Source of the DNA: Aliiglaciecola sp. 3_MG-2023
Lineage (GTDB): Bacteria > Pseudomonadota > Gammaproteobacteria > Enterobacterales > Alteromonadaceae
NCBI RefSeq assembly: GCF_030548205.1
Contig: NZ_JAUORV010000017.1
Coordinates: 1 to 64,000, forward strand
Length of the DNA: 64,000 nt
Reading direction: 5' to 3'
Part shown: positions 1 through 9,114 of the stretch, one piece after another
How the letters are laid out: each line of letters opens with the position of its first letter
Numbering within the stretch: the stretch's first letter is position 1
The notes under the pieces: model-generated
What the model saw: the letters and a program-made list of their open reading frames with translations, nothing else
Told to the model about the DNA's origin: nothing
Databases searched by the model: none
Made by a program: the position numbers and the translations under genes

Positions 1-76
1 GGGCAGGATTCGAACCTGCGAAGGCTGAGCCGGCAGATTTACAGTCTGCTCCCGTTGACCGCTTGGGTACCCCTCC
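1..76 (-). tRNA. tRNA-Tyr (anticodon GTA), 3' end cut by window edge
   Basis: Reverse-complement reading gives a class II tRNA with a long variable arm, the anticodon loop CTGTAAATC (anticodon GTA) and a TTCGAATCC T-loop. The 5' end (GGAGGGGTACCC) is at position 76. The 3' acceptor strand and CCA lie beyond position 1, so the gene is partial only because of the window boundary. It follows tRNA-Thr by 8 bases, as tyrU follows thrU in E. coli, and is probably processed from the same transcript. Confidence 0.95.
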
Positions 77-84
77 AGGATTGA

Positions 85-160
<76 letters not shown>

Positions 161-180
161 ACTGCATCAAGTGGGTGCGC

Positions 181-209
181 ATTCTAGAGTAATGATCCTA
201 AGGGTGCAA
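181..209 (-). promoter_or_regulatory. sigma-70 promoter of the tRNA-Thr/tRNA-Tyr transcript
   Basis: On the minus strand a -35 TTGCAC (204-209) and a -10 TAGAAT (181-186) are separated by exactly 17 bases. The stretch after the -10 is GC-rich (GCGCACCC), like the discriminator of stringently controlled stable-RNA promoters. The predicted start lies about 12-15 bases before the mature tRNA-Thr. Stringent control is inferred. Confidence 0.7.
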
Positions 210-348
210 GAGCATATTTGGAAAAAATAAGGAAAAAATGCAGATTTATTTAAATAAATGGTTTAGTTGCCTAAAAAACCTACTGAAGACAAGAAATGGC
301 GAAAATAATTGTGCTTTTTTACAGCAATTTTGAATAAATTTTTTTAAA

Positions 349-1077
349 TTATTTTTCAGGAATAAAGCGACTTAATCCCTCTAAAACCAAATCAGGTTTA
401 AATAACACTTTCTCATCAACACAATTTTCTAGTAATTCGCCATCACCGCCACACAAAAATATTCGGTAATCATCGGCATAACGACTAATTAATTTGCGAG
501 TGCTGTGTAAAAATCCTTCTAACATAGCCAACCCTCCCATATTGACACACTCAGGAGTGCTTTTTCCGAGGGTTAAACCATCAGGTGTGTGATTATCACC
601 AAATACTTTAGAAGTTTGACTGGTCACTGCTGTACGCATCAATTTAAAACCTGGGGCTATCCATCCGCCTAAGTGTTGTTCTCCCACTACCAGATCGCAG
701 GTTGCCGCTGTGCCCAGATCTAAAATAGCTACTGGCAATTGGGTATGAAGACGCGCTCCTAATACCGCAAGCCAACGATCAACACCTAGCGTCTGGAACT
801 GCTCATAGGCACAACTAATACCAAAGGCTGACGCTTGAGTAGTGACCTGTTTAAAGGGAACATTATGAGACAAACACAGCTGCTTAATTTTAAGTATTAC
901 CTCATCATTTTGCACACTGGCGGCGATTACATATTCAGCACTGCTAATTTGGCTTTTTAAATTTTCAATAGAATCACATACTTGAGTTGCTATTTTTGCA
1001 CCTAAAGGATCAACTGCAGCGTACTTAATCCGGCTATTACCAACATCTATCAGTAATCGATTATGCGGGCCGGACAC
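349..1077 (-). CDS. coaX: type III pantothenate kinase
   Basis: Phosphorylates pantothenate in the first step of coenzyme A synthesis in the cytoplasm. The protein has the ASKHA-fold features of CoaX: the N-terminal LLIDVGNSRIKYA phosphate loop, GVDRWLA in the middle, DLGTAATCDLV and GGWIAPGFKLM further on, and a C-terminal LCGGDGELL. I choose the GTG at 1077, because GGAGG sits 8 bases upstream and this gives the family's usual short N-terminus (242 residues). ATG codons at 1092 and 1146 are in frame but leave an unusual extension. The gene overlaps the 3' end of birA by 17 bases, so it is translationally close to birA and murB. In E. coli this slot holds the unrelated type I kinase coaA. 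Confidence 0.9.
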   Translation of the reverse strand: MSGPHNRLLIDVGNSRIKYAAVDPLGAKIATQVCDSIENLKSQISSAEYVIAASVQNDEVILKIKQLCLSHNVPFKQVTTQASAFGISCAYEQFQTLGVDRWLAVLGARLHTQLPVAILDLGTAATCDLVVGEQHLGGWIAPGFKLMRTAVTSQTSKVFGDNHTPDGLTLGKSTPECVNMGGLAMLEGFLHSTRKLISRYADDYRIFLCGGDGELLENCVDEKVLFKPDLVLEGLSRFIPEK

Positions 1078-2029
1078 TGATTTCGCCTCCATGGTAAGTT
1101 TCGATTTTTCCGTCTCTTTCAAGCAAAAGAGCCCCGTCGTTATCAATCCCCTTCACTTTGCCAAACACACATTGATTACCAATCATTAATTTCACAGGTT
1201 TGTTGTAGAAGTAATCCAAATCCGCCCACTGACTAATGAAAGGTGTTAAACCTTTAGTTTCAAATATAACTAGTGCTTTGATTAACTCATCGATCAACGT
1301 TGCCGCGAGTTTATTACGGTCAATAACCAAACCTGTTGCTTGCGCCAAATCTATCCAGGGCTGATCAATTTCTAAGTCTTTGGTAGGTAAATCAATATTC
1401 AACCCTATCCCTAGAATACAATCACAGGCAGAGCCCATTTGCCCTTCCACTTCAACTAAAATACCTGCAAGCTTTTTATCTTGAAGATAAACATCGTTTG
1501 GCCATTTAAGCATTGCGCCTTTTACAGAAAGCGTTTGCAATGCCCTCACTACAGCAATACCTATTACTAAACTTAACCCGTTGATTGCCTGATATCCACC
1601 AGCAAAAGACCAGAACATCGACATATAAATACTAGAGCCATAGGGAGACACCCAAGTGCGTCCTCTTCGTCCTCTACCGGCTGTCTGGGCCTCAGCTAAA
1701 CACACATAACCGTTGCTCGGAGTAACCTTCATATCTCTGATAAATTGATTGGTTGAATCGATAACATTTTGCACGTTAATTTGGGACTGCATGATTTGTG
1801 GTAATAACTGCGCAATTTTACGATGTTCTAATAAGGTTAAGGGTTTAGCTAATCGATAGCCTTTTCCTGTCACACTGAATATATCCAAACCTAAATCACA
1901 TAGGCCTTTGATGTGTTTTGAAACAGCCGCTCGGCTCAATCCGAGTTCCTTTCCTAACACCTCTCCTGAATGGAATTGTCCGTCAGCCAAACGTTGCAAA
2001 ATTAGGGTACGCGAAAAATTAAAGGTCAC
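1061..2029 (-). CDS. birA: bifunctional biotin--protein ligase / biotin operon repressor
   Basis: Makes biotinoyl-5'-AMP, transfers biotin to the biotin carboxyl carrier protein, and in this class also represses biotin synthesis genes. Residues about 18-45 form a winged helix-turn-helix (LGLSRAAVSKHIKGL), which supports the repressor role. The catalytic domain has the GRGRRGR biotinoyl-AMP loop (118-124) and KWPNDVYLQDKKLAGILVE (175-193). The 322-residue length is typical of E. coli-type BirA. Its ATG overlaps the stop of murB by four bases (2026-2029), and coaX overlaps its own 3' end, so the three genes look like one transcription unit. Confidence 0.96.
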   Translation of the reverse strand: MTFNFSRTLILQRLADGQFHSGEVLGKELGLSRAAVSKHIKGLCDLGLDIFSVTGKGYRLAKPLTLLEHRKIAQLLPQIMQSQINVQNVIDSTNQFIRDMKVTPSNGYVCLAEAQTAGRGRRGRTWVSPYGSSIYMSMFWSFAGGYQAINGLSLVIGIAVVRALQTLSVKGAMLKWPNDVYLQDKKLAGILVEVEGQMGSACDCILGIGLNIDLPTKDLEIDQPWIDLAQATGLVIDRNKLAATLIDELIKALVIFETKGLTPFISQWADLDYFYNKPVKLMIGNQCVFGKVKGIDNDGALLLERDGKIETYHGGEISVRPA

Positions 2030-3024
2030 AGCTTTACCAACCCTTTGTTACCGATTAAATTGACTTCATTTTCTAAGTGGATAGAAAAAGTGCTTTCTAC
2101 CTTAGCTTGAATATGACGGGCCATCTCTAACAACTCAGCGCCACTGCCTGTGCCATTGTTAGTAAGTACCAGGGGCTGGCTTGGGTGACACTGAATACCA
2201 CCTATTTGTTTACCCTTTAATCCAAGATGGTCAATTAACCAAGCAGCAGGTACTTTAACGCTATTATGATCCACCGAATAACAGGGTAAATCAGGCCAGT
2301 CGCACTGCAAACTTGCAAAATGCTTATTGCTCACTAAAGGGTTTTTAAAAAAGCTACCCGCATTGCCAATATCCTTAGGATCGGGCAGCTTAGCTTGACG
2401 AATAGCGACCACTTGCGCAAAGATTTGTTCAGGGCTAGGTTGCTTCAGTTTGGCTAACTCGCCGTAGTGATTACATGCTTGCCAGCGTTTGGGAATATGC
2501 AGCACTACCTGAGTGATAATAACCTTCCCAGCTAATTGACGTTTGAAAATACTATCTCGGTAACCAAACTTACATTCTTCATTGGCCAGCACCTGTTGTT
2601 CGCCGCTGTCAATATCAATACATACAACTTGCTTAATAAATTGATTTAACTCAACACCATATGCACCAATATTCTGTATCGGAGCCGCGCCCACAGAACC
2701 CGGAATTAAAGCAAGGTTTTCCAATCCAAAAATACCGTTTTGCATGCAAAAGCAGACTAATTGGTGCCAATTTTCGCCACTATTGACGGTTAATTGAAAA
2801 TAATCACTAAACTCCTTGATTGTCTTACCCTTGGAGTCCACTTTAATAACAGTACCGTCAAAATCCTCCAGAAAGACACAATTACTGCCTTCGCCTAGGA
2901 TCCATAATGGTGCGTCAATGCTCTTTAGAATAGAGAAATCATTATCAACTGATATCAATTTTTTACTACGAGCAGATAGCCCAAAAGTGTGCAGGGGTGT
3001 GAGTGAATGCAAGGTTGCTTCCAA
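2026..3024 (-). CDS. murB: UDP-N-acetylenolpyruvoylglucosamine reductase
   Basis: FAD-dependent, NADPH-using reductase that makes UDP-MurNAc in the cytoplasm for peptidoglycan synthesis. The FAD-binding part shows LGEGSNCVF (43-51) and LIPGSVGAAPIQNIGAYG (106-123). The substrate domain has FGYRDSIFK (153-161), GNAGSFFKNP with the catalytic serine (220-229), and the C-terminal ENEVNLIG with the catalytic glutamate. At 332 residues it is a type I (E. coli-like) MurB. It is the first gene of murB-birA-coaX, and its upstream side faces the terminator of the gene at 3195-5354. Confidence 0.97.
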   Translation of the reverse strand: MEATLHSLTPLHTFGLSARSKKLISVDNDFSILKSIDAPLWILGEGSNCVFLEDFDGTVIKVDSKGKTIKEFSDYFQLTVNSGENWHQLVCFCMQNGIFGLENLALIPGSVGAAPIQNIGAYGVELNQFIKQVVCIDIDSGEQQVLANEECKFGYRDSIFKRQLAGKVIITQVVLHIPKRWQACNHYGELAKLKQPSPEQIFAQVVAIRQAKLPDPKDIGNAGSFFKNPLVSNKHFASLQCDWPDLPCYSVDHNSVKVPAAWLIDHLGLKGKQIGGIQCHPSQPLVLTNNGTGSGAELLEMARHIQAKVESTFSIHLENEVNLIGNKGLVKL

Positions 3025-3138
3025 GATATTTTTGCACAGTTTAACGAAAATAAGCTATGGGTAACAAGTGTTGCGTTTAGTTTGCTCAGATAATTGCTTA
3101 GAATTTCAGCTAAATAGGTGCTTTATCCGGCTCAACTC

Positions 3139-3172
3139 CCCGAAAATAAAAAGCCCGATATGAATCGGGCTT
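3139..3172 (-). terminator. rho-independent terminator after the oligopeptidase gene
   Basis: A perfect 9-bp stem AAGCCCGAT/ATCGGGCTT (3151-3159 with 3164-3172) has a 4-base loop. On the minus strand it is followed by TTTTTATTTT. It lies 23 bases past the stop of the gene ending at 3195. Confidence 0.85.
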
Positions 3173-3194
3173 AGTGCATTTTTAACTAGATTAT

Positions 3195-5354
3195 TTATTG
3201 GTCTATTTCATGACTTTTTAAAATAAACGCAAATTCTTCTGCGTAATCGCGTAATCTGCCATAGCGACCACTATTGGCAAAATGTCCCGCCCCCATATTA
3301 ATTCGCATGATAAGCAGGTTGTCATCAGTCTTTAATTCACGCATTTTAGCCGTCCACTTAGCAGGTTCCCAGTATGTTACGCGGGGGTCGTTTATTCCGC
3401 CGCTGACCAACATCGGAGGGTATTCCTTAGCTTCAATGTTATCGTAAGGAGAGTAACTTGCGATGAGATCGTATGCCGCAGAGTCTTCTATGGGGTTACC
3501 CCACTCTGACCATTCTGGTGGTGTTAACGGCAACGAAGCGTCGAGCATAGTATTGAGTACGTCAACAAAAGGCACGCCGAGAGTGACTGAGCGCCATAAC
3601 TGTGGAGCTTGATTAGTAACCGCGCCCATTAATTCGCCGCCGGCGCTACGTCCTGAAATAGAAATATTACCCTCAGAGACATAGTTTTCTTTAATTAGAT
3701 ACTCAGCCGCATCAACAAAATCATTAAAGGCATTGTTGCGTTTTTCAAGTTTACCGTCCAAATACCATTGGTACCCCAAGATGTCACTACCGCGAACATG
3801 GGCGATGGCGTATGCAAACCCCCGATCCAATAAACTCAGTCTAAGGGTAGAGAAGCCCGGAGGAACCGTGATCCCATACGCCCCGTAACCATAAAGGTGC
3901 AATGGTTGTTCACCGTCCTTTTTGAACCCTTTTTTATACACCACTGAAATCGGGATCTCTACACCGTCTCTCGATGGAGCCATAAGACGCTCAGTAACGT
4001 ACTGAGATTTGTCATAACCAGATGGAATCGACGTTACTTTTCTGGTTTGCAGGTTTTTATCGCTAACCTGATAATCAAACACAGTTTCAGGCGTTACCAT
4101 AGATTCATAATCAACACGCACAAAGTCTTGTTCAAACTCAGAGCTATTGCCTAGAGCAGCCGAGTAAACTTGCTCAGGGAAAGCGATATCATGGGAGTTT
4201 CCCTGATAATCTAAGATTCGAATTTTATCAATTCCTTTTTCTCTGGCCTGCAATGCGATGAATCCCTTAAACGTTTGCATGCCTAATAGATAAAGGTCGT
4301 CAGTACCCTCGATTAGTGTCTGCCAATTATCGTAAGAGGGTTGGTCATCATCTACGCTTACAAACCGAAAATTCTTATGAGTATCGTTAGCTAAAAGGTA
4401 AAACTTACCATTTGCATGGTCTAGGGTGGCGGAAAATTCTTGTTCCCTGGCAATTAATTTAGTTGGCGTGGCTAACAAATCGTTACTCGGCAACACGTGA
4501 TATTCAGTAACTTCTCGCTGTCCTGAAGCAAGAATTAAATACTCTTGATCGCTCGAGTAATTAAACCCTAAGAAAAAACCATCATCAGCTTCACTGATTA
4601 ATATTTTATCCTCAGCTTGGGCACTACCAATTTTGTGAACATTTACACTTGCTGTTCGCCATTTGTCTTTCTCTAATTTGCCATAAATGATCGACTGGCT
4701 ATCGGCACTGAATGCTACCGAGCCGCTGAGTTCAGTAACTTCATCTGTTAAGTATTTTCCTGTTTGCAGATCAATGATACGCGCTTTGTATCGTTCGGCG
4801 CCGTCGGTATTGAAAGAATACACTAACAAGCGATTATCCGGGCTCACATCCCAGTCACCTAAACTGAAATATTCAAAATCCTTAGCCAATTCAGTTTCAT
4901 CTAGAATAACGGCTTCTTCACCCGTCGCAATATTTTTGCGACTGCGTGTACGGTATTCTTCCCCCTCGCGATAATGCCAACGATATTCGTATCCGTTGTC
5001 AATCCACGGAACGGACTCTTCCTGTTCGTTTGTACGTCCTTTGAATTCTTCAAAAATGGTATCAACTAGCTGCTTGTTTGGTGCTAAAAATTGGTCGAAA
5101 TAGGCATTTTCTTCAGTCAAATAATCAATAATAGGCTTATCATTAACTTCCGGATAGCCGGAGTCTTTAAGCCAGTGGTAAGGGTCGTTTAGCGCTTTAC
5201 CGTGATATTTTGCCGTATAATCTTGTTTAGCAGCCACAGGAGCTGCAACGGTGAGTTGTTTTAATCTGGGATAAGTTTGCATTTCGGGTTCTTTATCGTT
5301 TGCACAGGCGGTTAATAATAAAACCGGTGCCAGTATGGTGAGTGCTAAGCGCAT
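3195..5354 (-). CDS. S9A-family oligopeptidase B-like lipoprotein
   Basis: Prolyl-oligopeptidase-family serine peptidase most like oligopeptidase B, which cleaves short peptides after basic residues. The N-terminus is a lipoprotein signal ending in LLTAC (Cys17), so the enzyme is probably anchored to a membrane facing the periplasm, unlike cytosolic E. coli PtrB. Residues about 60-430 fit the beta-propeller that limits access to the active site. The C-terminal alpha/beta hydrolase has the triad Ser570 (GRSAGGELMG), Asp656 (GINDPRV) and His691 (GAGHFANSGRY), plus the PtrB-like VPFVDVLNTMLD and EWGNP segments. The 719-residue length fits the family. It appears monocistronic, with its own terminator. 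Cleavage specificity cannot be fixed from sequence. Confidence 0.88.
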   Translation of the reverse strand: MRLALTILAPVLLLTACANDKEPEMQTYPRLKQLTVAAPVAAKQDYTAKYHGKALNDPYHWLKDSGYPEVNDKPIIDYLTEENAYFDQFLAPNKQLVDTIFEEFKGRTNEQEESVPWIDNGYEYRWHYREGEEYRTRSRKNIATGEEAVILDETELAKDFEYFSLGDWDVSPDNRLLVYSFNTDGAERYKARIIDLQTGKYLTDEVTELSGSVAFSADSQSIIYGKLEKDKWRTASVNVHKIGSAQAEDKILISEADDGFFLGFNYSSDQEYLILASGQREVTEYHVLPSNDLLATPTKLIAREQEFSATLDHANGKFYLLANDTHKNFRFVSVDDDQPSYDNWQTLIEGTDDLYLLGMQTFKGFIALQAREKGIDKIRILDYQGNSHDIAFPEQVYSAALGNSSEFEQDFVRVDYESMVTPETVFDYQVSDKNLQTRKVTSIPSGYDKSQYVTERLMAPSRDGVEIPISVVYKKGFKKDGEQPLHLYGYGAYGITVPPGFSTLRLSLLDRGFAYAIAHVRGSDILGYQWYLDGKLEKRNNAFNDFVDAAEYLIKENYVSEGNISISGRSAGGELMGAVTNQAPQLWRSVTLGVPFVDVLNTMLDASLPLTPPEWSEWGNPIEDSAAYDLIASYSPYDNIEAKEYPPMLVSGGINDPRVTYWEPAKWTAKMRELKTDDNLLIMRINMGAGHFANSGRYGRLRDYAEEFAFILKSHEIDQ

Positions 5355-5450
5355 TGGTCGAATGTCCCTATTTATTTTTTTTAAACGTTAATAATACGGT
5401 GCGTGAAAAAATTTACCAGATAAAATAAGTAACTTATTGTAAACCTAGAT

Positions 5451-6023
5451 TTAAGATCCATTTCGAGACAAAGGAAAGCGCTCAAGAAGCTCATTAATGG
5501 CGACAGTCTGTGCTTTAGCTAAACTAGCACTATTGTCGGTTTTAAAGTCGTGATGATTCGTTGCTGACCAAACTAACCTATCGTTTATCAAAACTTTCAT
5601 ACTGACGACGGCCACGGGTATTTGATCTGCGCCTATGGGTAAACTCACTCCCCCTCCAATGCTTACGCCACCAGAACGTCCAAAAGAACCGGTGCCAAGG
5701 CCGATTGAAAAACTGCTGTCGTTTTCTCGGTAATCAATATAGTGGTCGAGTTCTACGAGCGCATCGGTATAACCAACGTCACCTACGAGTTTGTTATTCG
5801 CTTCTAAAAACTGCGACACTTGGCTAATAAGACGATTGGCACTCAAGCTGTCTTCTTGGTTTCGAGAGACCACAGAATAACTTTTAAAAGCACCAAAATT
5901 GGTATTTTGATCGGTGTCCATCACTATATTGTTTGAGCTACATGCACTGAGCAAACCAAGTCCAATACACAAGATCATGATCTGGCTTAGCTTTTCTGAA
6001 AAATTAGTAAATTGGCTTAACAT
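5451..6023 (-). CDS. DUF4136 lipoprotein
   Basis: Small predicted outer-membrane or periplasmic lipoprotein of unknown function. The N-terminus carries a hydrophobic stretch and the lipobox LLSAC (cysteine about residue 28). A conserved region starts at FGAFKSYSVV, and a glycine-rich GTGSFGRSGGVSIGGG segment and a C-terminal helix rich in conserved alanine/glutamate follow, as in DUF4136 proteins. The start at 6023 has AAGGA six bases upstream; an in-frame ATG at 5978 would give a shorter signal but has weaker support. It stands alone between the oligopeptidase and the TonB operon. Confidence 0.75.
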   Translation of the reverse strand: MLSQFTNFSEKLSQIMILCIGLGLLSACSSNNIVMDTDQNTNFGAFKSYSVVSRNQEDSLSANRLISQVSQFLEANNKLVGDVGYTDALVELDHYIDYRENDSSFSIGLGTGSFGRSGGVSIGGGVSLPIGADQIPVAVVSMKVLINDRLVWSATNHHDFKTDNSASLAKAQTVAINELLERFPLSRNGS

Positions 6024-6155
6024 GGGAATTCCTTGGTGTAATCAACTTTCAATTCATTGCACTATGAATTGATTAATACTCGAGGGAAACAAAAATGATC
6101 ACTATGTATGACCCTAAGTTTAGCCACAAGTTTAGTTGAGTTTCACAAAGGAATA

Positions 6156-6189
6156 CAATCCGCATGTCAGTGAATGACAATACGGATTG
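6156..6189 (-). terminator. hairpin downstream of the TonB operon, probable terminator
   Basis: The arms CAATCCG (6156-6162) and CGGATTG (6183-6189) are inverted, and the inner bases (TGTCA/TGACA) pair further. It lies 26 bases beyond the stop of the TPR gene, the last gene of the operon. The downstream T-run is short, so intrinsic termination is plausible rather than certain. Confidence 0.5.
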
Positions 6190-6214
6190 GTATATTTGTC
6201 TATTTTAAAGCGGT

Positions 6215-7528
6215 TTAAGAGGCGCTTAATTCGGCTTGTAATTGTTCGGTTGAGGACTTTTCAGACTGAACGAATTTACGCCATTGCTGCGCCATACCAC
6301 GACTGGTAGGGTGTTTTTCTGCTTCAGCTAACTGATTTAACGCATCCACATAACGTTTCTGATTAAAGTAGGACATTCCCAATACCAGGTGGGTGGTACC
6401 CTGATTCCGTAAACCACCTTTTTCTAATGCCTTTTGGGCACTTTCAATGGCTTCTTCAAATCTATCCATATTTAACAAGATTTGCGCTAGTTGGGCATCC
6501 AGTTCGCCATCTTCAGATAAAGCAGCAGCAGAACGCATTACTGGAACTGCTTTTTCATTTTCTTTCGCAAGGGTCCATGTTTGCGCTAAAAACTTCAAGT
6601 TACGCAGGTTTTTCTCTAGAACGCCATTCTCCATGGCTTGTTCCATTAATCTGGCACCTTTGTAGGGTACTTGATGATAGTAATAAAGTTGCGCCAAATT
6701 GAAAACGTCTGAGGCTTTATTGATGTAATCACTTTGGTAAGCAGCTTCAAGAATCGCAAGCTGTTTCTTTTCAAACCCTAACTCACCATACATGCCTGCA
6801 AGTTGCACCCAATACTCTGGACGATCAAATAGCTTAACCATCTTTTCCAGCACTTTAGTAACTTTTTCAGGCTGCTTTAATTCATAATAAATAGCCCGCT
6901 GTAATACATACCAGTTTTCGTCTACCTTATAGCCTTCTTCACTATTTTCTTGCTGCAAAATCGCTTCATTAATATATTCAGATGCGGCTTGATAGTCTTT
7001 TTTCTGGTACATAGCTTGCGCTTTAAGCACTAAATTTTTAACCGGTAACTTACCTGGCTGTAACGCTTCCCACCGTTCAAGGTATTCAATGGTTTTGTCA
7101 TAGTTACCACGCATCATTTGCAACTGAGCCAAACTAAACAACGTGCTCTGCTCAAATGATTCAGGGATAGGCTGTTGCTCTACAACAGTTTCAAATGACG
7201 CTATCGCTTTGTCATAATCTTCCGCATTGTAGTAAATAAAGCCATAGAAATTATGTAGCATAGCCAACTCATAGCTATTCATTGAGCTTTCTTTTGACTT
7301 TACTACATCTAATATTTCTAGCGCCTCTTCGGTATTACCTTCATCGGCGACTTTTTGTGCTCTTGCCAATTGGTCGTACACACGAGTACGAAGGGCTGGC
7401 GTTCTGCGCGTTTTTCTTTCACTTGCACTGTTATCTTGAGCAACCGCCTTTGGAGCAGTGACAAATGAAGATACCAGTGTAAATGAGCTTGCCAATAAGA
7501 TGGCTAAAATGCATTGTGTTATTTTCAT
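6215..7528 (-). CDS. periplasmic TPR protein of the TonB2-type system
   Basis: Secreted tetratricopeptide-repeat protein. A signal peptide (about residues 1-30, ending near AVAQ) is followed by helical repeats with TPR spacing, such as EEALEILDVV, YDKAIASFETVVEQQP, NYDKTIEYLERWEALQP, DYQAASEYINEAI and RFEEAIESAQKALEKGG, out to about residue 420. It is the last gene of a six-gene operon, 13 bases after tonB. Such TPR proteins regularly accompany the TonB2/TtpC cluster in marine gammaproteobacteria. A scaffold or regulatory role for the TonB complex is inferred; the exact function is not known to me. Confidence 0.85.
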   Translation of the reverse strand: MKITQCILAILLASSFTLVSSFVTAPKAVAQDNSASERKTRRTPALRTRVYDQLARAQKVADEGNTEEALEILDVVKSKESSMNSYELAMLHNFYGFIYYNAEDYDKAIASFETVVEQQPIPESFEQSTLFSLAQLQMMRGNYDKTIEYLERWEALQPGKLPVKNLVLKAQAMYQKKDYQAASEYINEAILQQENSEEGYKVDENWYVLQRAIYYELKQPEKVTKVLEKMVKLFDRPEYWVQLAGMYGELGFEKKQLAILEAAYQSDYINKASDVFNLAQLYYYHQVPYKGARLMEQAMENGVLEKNLRNLKFLAQTWTLAKENEKAVPVMRSAAALSEDGELDAQLAQILLNMDRFEEAIESAQKALEKGGLRNQGTTHLVLGMSYFNQKRYVDALNQLAEAEKHPTSRGMAQQWRKFVQSEKSSTEQLQAELSAS

Positions 7529-7541
7529 GCGTGCCTCTTAG

Positions 7542-8150
7542 TTAACCATCAATCTGGAAAGTAATGCGGTTTTGCACACCAGACACTTCAGCTGGTTCAC
7601 CATTGACGACTCTCGGTTTATATTTGAATTTCATAGCCGCATCCATCGCCGCTTGATTGAAAATATCCGGGGGCGTAGCTTCGACTACGCGAATGTCTTT
7701 TACCGCCCCTAATTTAGATACCGTAAATTCAACAATTACAAAGCCTTCAATACCGCGAGATAACGCTCTGCGCGGGTACACTGGCGCAACTTTAACGATA
7801 GGAAGATATTCACCATCACCAGACTCTAGCGCTAATCCCCCACCCAGGGCCACATCGCCACCCACATCAGCTTCAAACGCTATGCCGCTGCCATCAGCAT
7901 CAGGCGTAGGTGAATCCATTTGCGGTTGTTCCATCTGTGGTGGCGGCTCTTTAGGTGGTGGTGGCTTACGTGGTTTGCGATCTTTTTGCTCCACGGTTTC
8001 TTCTTTTTTCAGGCGCACGAAATCAAGTACTGCACCAGGCTTAGGGTCTTCTAACGTCTGGTCACCACTGGCGATAAGCGCTTGCATTAAGAAAAACAAA
8101 CTTACCGTGATGAAAAACGCCACTACAACTGCCAGAAGGAGTCTTGCCAT
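7542..8150 (-). CDS. tonB: TonB energy-transducing protein (TonB2 type)
   Basis: Transmits inner-membrane proton-motive force to outer-membrane TonB-dependent receptors. It has an N-terminal membrane anchor (residues about 5-27), a proline-rich periplasmic linker (RKPPPPKEPPPQ at about 61-72), and a C-terminal TonB domain with the YPRRAL, GFVIVEFTVSKLG and DAAMKFKYKPR segments. At 202 residues it is short like the TonB2 proteins of Vibrio. It sits directly after exbD. The large TonB-dependent receptor at 14870-17905 is an obvious possible client, though such operons usually serve many receptors. Confidence 0.93.
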   Translation of the reverse strand: MARLLLAVVVAFFITVSLFFLMQALIASGDQTLEDPKPGAVLDFVRLKKEETVEQKDRKPRKPPPPKEPPPQMEQPQMDSPTPDADGSGIAFEADVGGDVALGGGLALESGDGEYLPIVKVAPVYPRRALSRGIEGFVIVEFTVSKLGAVKDIRVVEATPPDIFNQAAMDAAMKFKYKPRVVNGEPAEVSGVQNRITFQIDG

Positions 8151-8156
8151 TATATT

Positions 8157-8558
8157 TTACTCTTGTGCTGCGATAGAAACGTCGTAGACACCCGCGGCTC
8201 GCGATGCATCCATGACTTTAATAAGCGTTTCAGTGGTCGCTTTGCGATCAGCTTGAATCACCACAGTACCTTGTGGGTTTTCGGCTTTTAAGCGTTCAAT
8301 GTTTGCTTGCACTGCGCGCACGTCGACTCTGCGTTTATTAATCCAAATTTCACCTTTGTCGCTAATTGCCACTAAGATGTTTGCACGATCTTTCTTCACT
8401 GCTGTTGCCGCTTCAGGTCGGTTTACATCGATACCTGATTCTTTAACGAATGATGCAGTTACGATAAAGAAGATCAACATGATAAATACGACGTCCAACA
8501 TCGGTGTCATATCGATTGTTGCTTCTTCTTCTTCAACTAAATTCTGAATTTTTCTCAT
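8157..8558 (-). CDS. exbD: ExbD/TolR biopolymer transport protein
   Basis: Subunit of the ExbB-ExbD proton channel that energises TonB. A single transmembrane helix near residues 17-38 starts with the conserved acidic residue (MTPMLDVVFIMLIFFIV), and a periplasmic domain ends in IKVMDASRAAGVYDVSIA, both typical of the family. Length is 133 residues. The stop is only 6 bases from the tonB start, and exbB is directly upstream. Confidence 0.95.
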   Translation of the reverse strand: MRKIQNLVEEEEATIDMTPMLDVVFIMLIFFIVTASFVKESGIDVNRPEAATAVKKDRANILVAISDKGEIWINKRRVDVRAVQANIERLKAENPQGTVVIQADRKATTETLIKVMDASRAAGVYDVSIAAQE

Positions 8559-8588
8559 AAATACTCTTTCTTCACGCAGGCCTAAGCC

Positions 8589-9110
8589 CTAGCGTTGAAT
8601 CTCCAATGCATCTTCTAGATGTAAACGTTCGGTTTTTGCAGTTCGCGTTAGCCATGTAGACGCAAATACGCCAGATAACGCCCCGACCATACCAGCCATT
8701 GTTGGTATAGTGGCTTGGGAAACCCCTGCGGCCATAGAACGGGCATTACCACCGCCAGACATTGCCATTACATCAAATACCACTATCATTCCCGTTACAG
8801 TTCCCATTAGTCCCAATAAAGGACATAGGGCAACTAGTGCCTGAATAATGGGCAAACTGAAACGCAACTTAAGACTGACTCTGGAAATCATTGCCTGTCT
8901 AATTTGATGGGCATTCCATGAGTTTCGATCACTCCGAGCTTGCCACGTGGAAATGGTCTGCTTTTTAAATTGCTTATGACCATATGTCACATAGAAAATC
9001 CGTTCGAGTATCAAAATCCACATCACGAAAATCAGTGCACCGATTATCAGAAGGATAATCCCACCCGTTTCAGTGAAGTCTCTTATTGATTCAAAGATTT
9101 CTACAAACAT
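8589..9110 (-). CDS. exbB: ExbB/TolQ proton channel protein
   Basis: Inner-membrane proton-channel subunit of the TonB2-type complex. Three hydrophobic helices are visible: residues about 12-35 (GGIILLIIGALIFVMWILIL), about 88-115 with the typical ALCPLLGLMGTVTGMI, and about 130-150. I place the start at the ATG at 9110, four bases after the stop of the upstream gene, with AAGG nine bases ahead. A longer frame reaches 9155 but overlaps that gene and adds a polar leader. The resulting 173 residues match ExbB2 proteins. Confidence 0.93.
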   Translation of the reverse strand: MFVEIFESIRDFTETGGIILLIIGALIFVMWILILERIFYVTYGHKQFKKQTISTWQARSDRNSWNAHQIRQAMISRVSLKLRFSLPIIQALVALCPLLGLMGTVTGMIVVFDVMAMSGGGNARSMAAGVSQATIPTMAGMVGALSGVFASTWLTRTAKTERLHLEDALEIQR

Positions 9111-9114
9111 CGTC

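Noticed and set aside
7657..8187. 176-codon plus-strand frame opposite tonB
   Set aside because: Low-complexity mirror of the proline-rich tonB linker and exbD boundary; no ribosome site and fully inside well-supported minus-strand genes.
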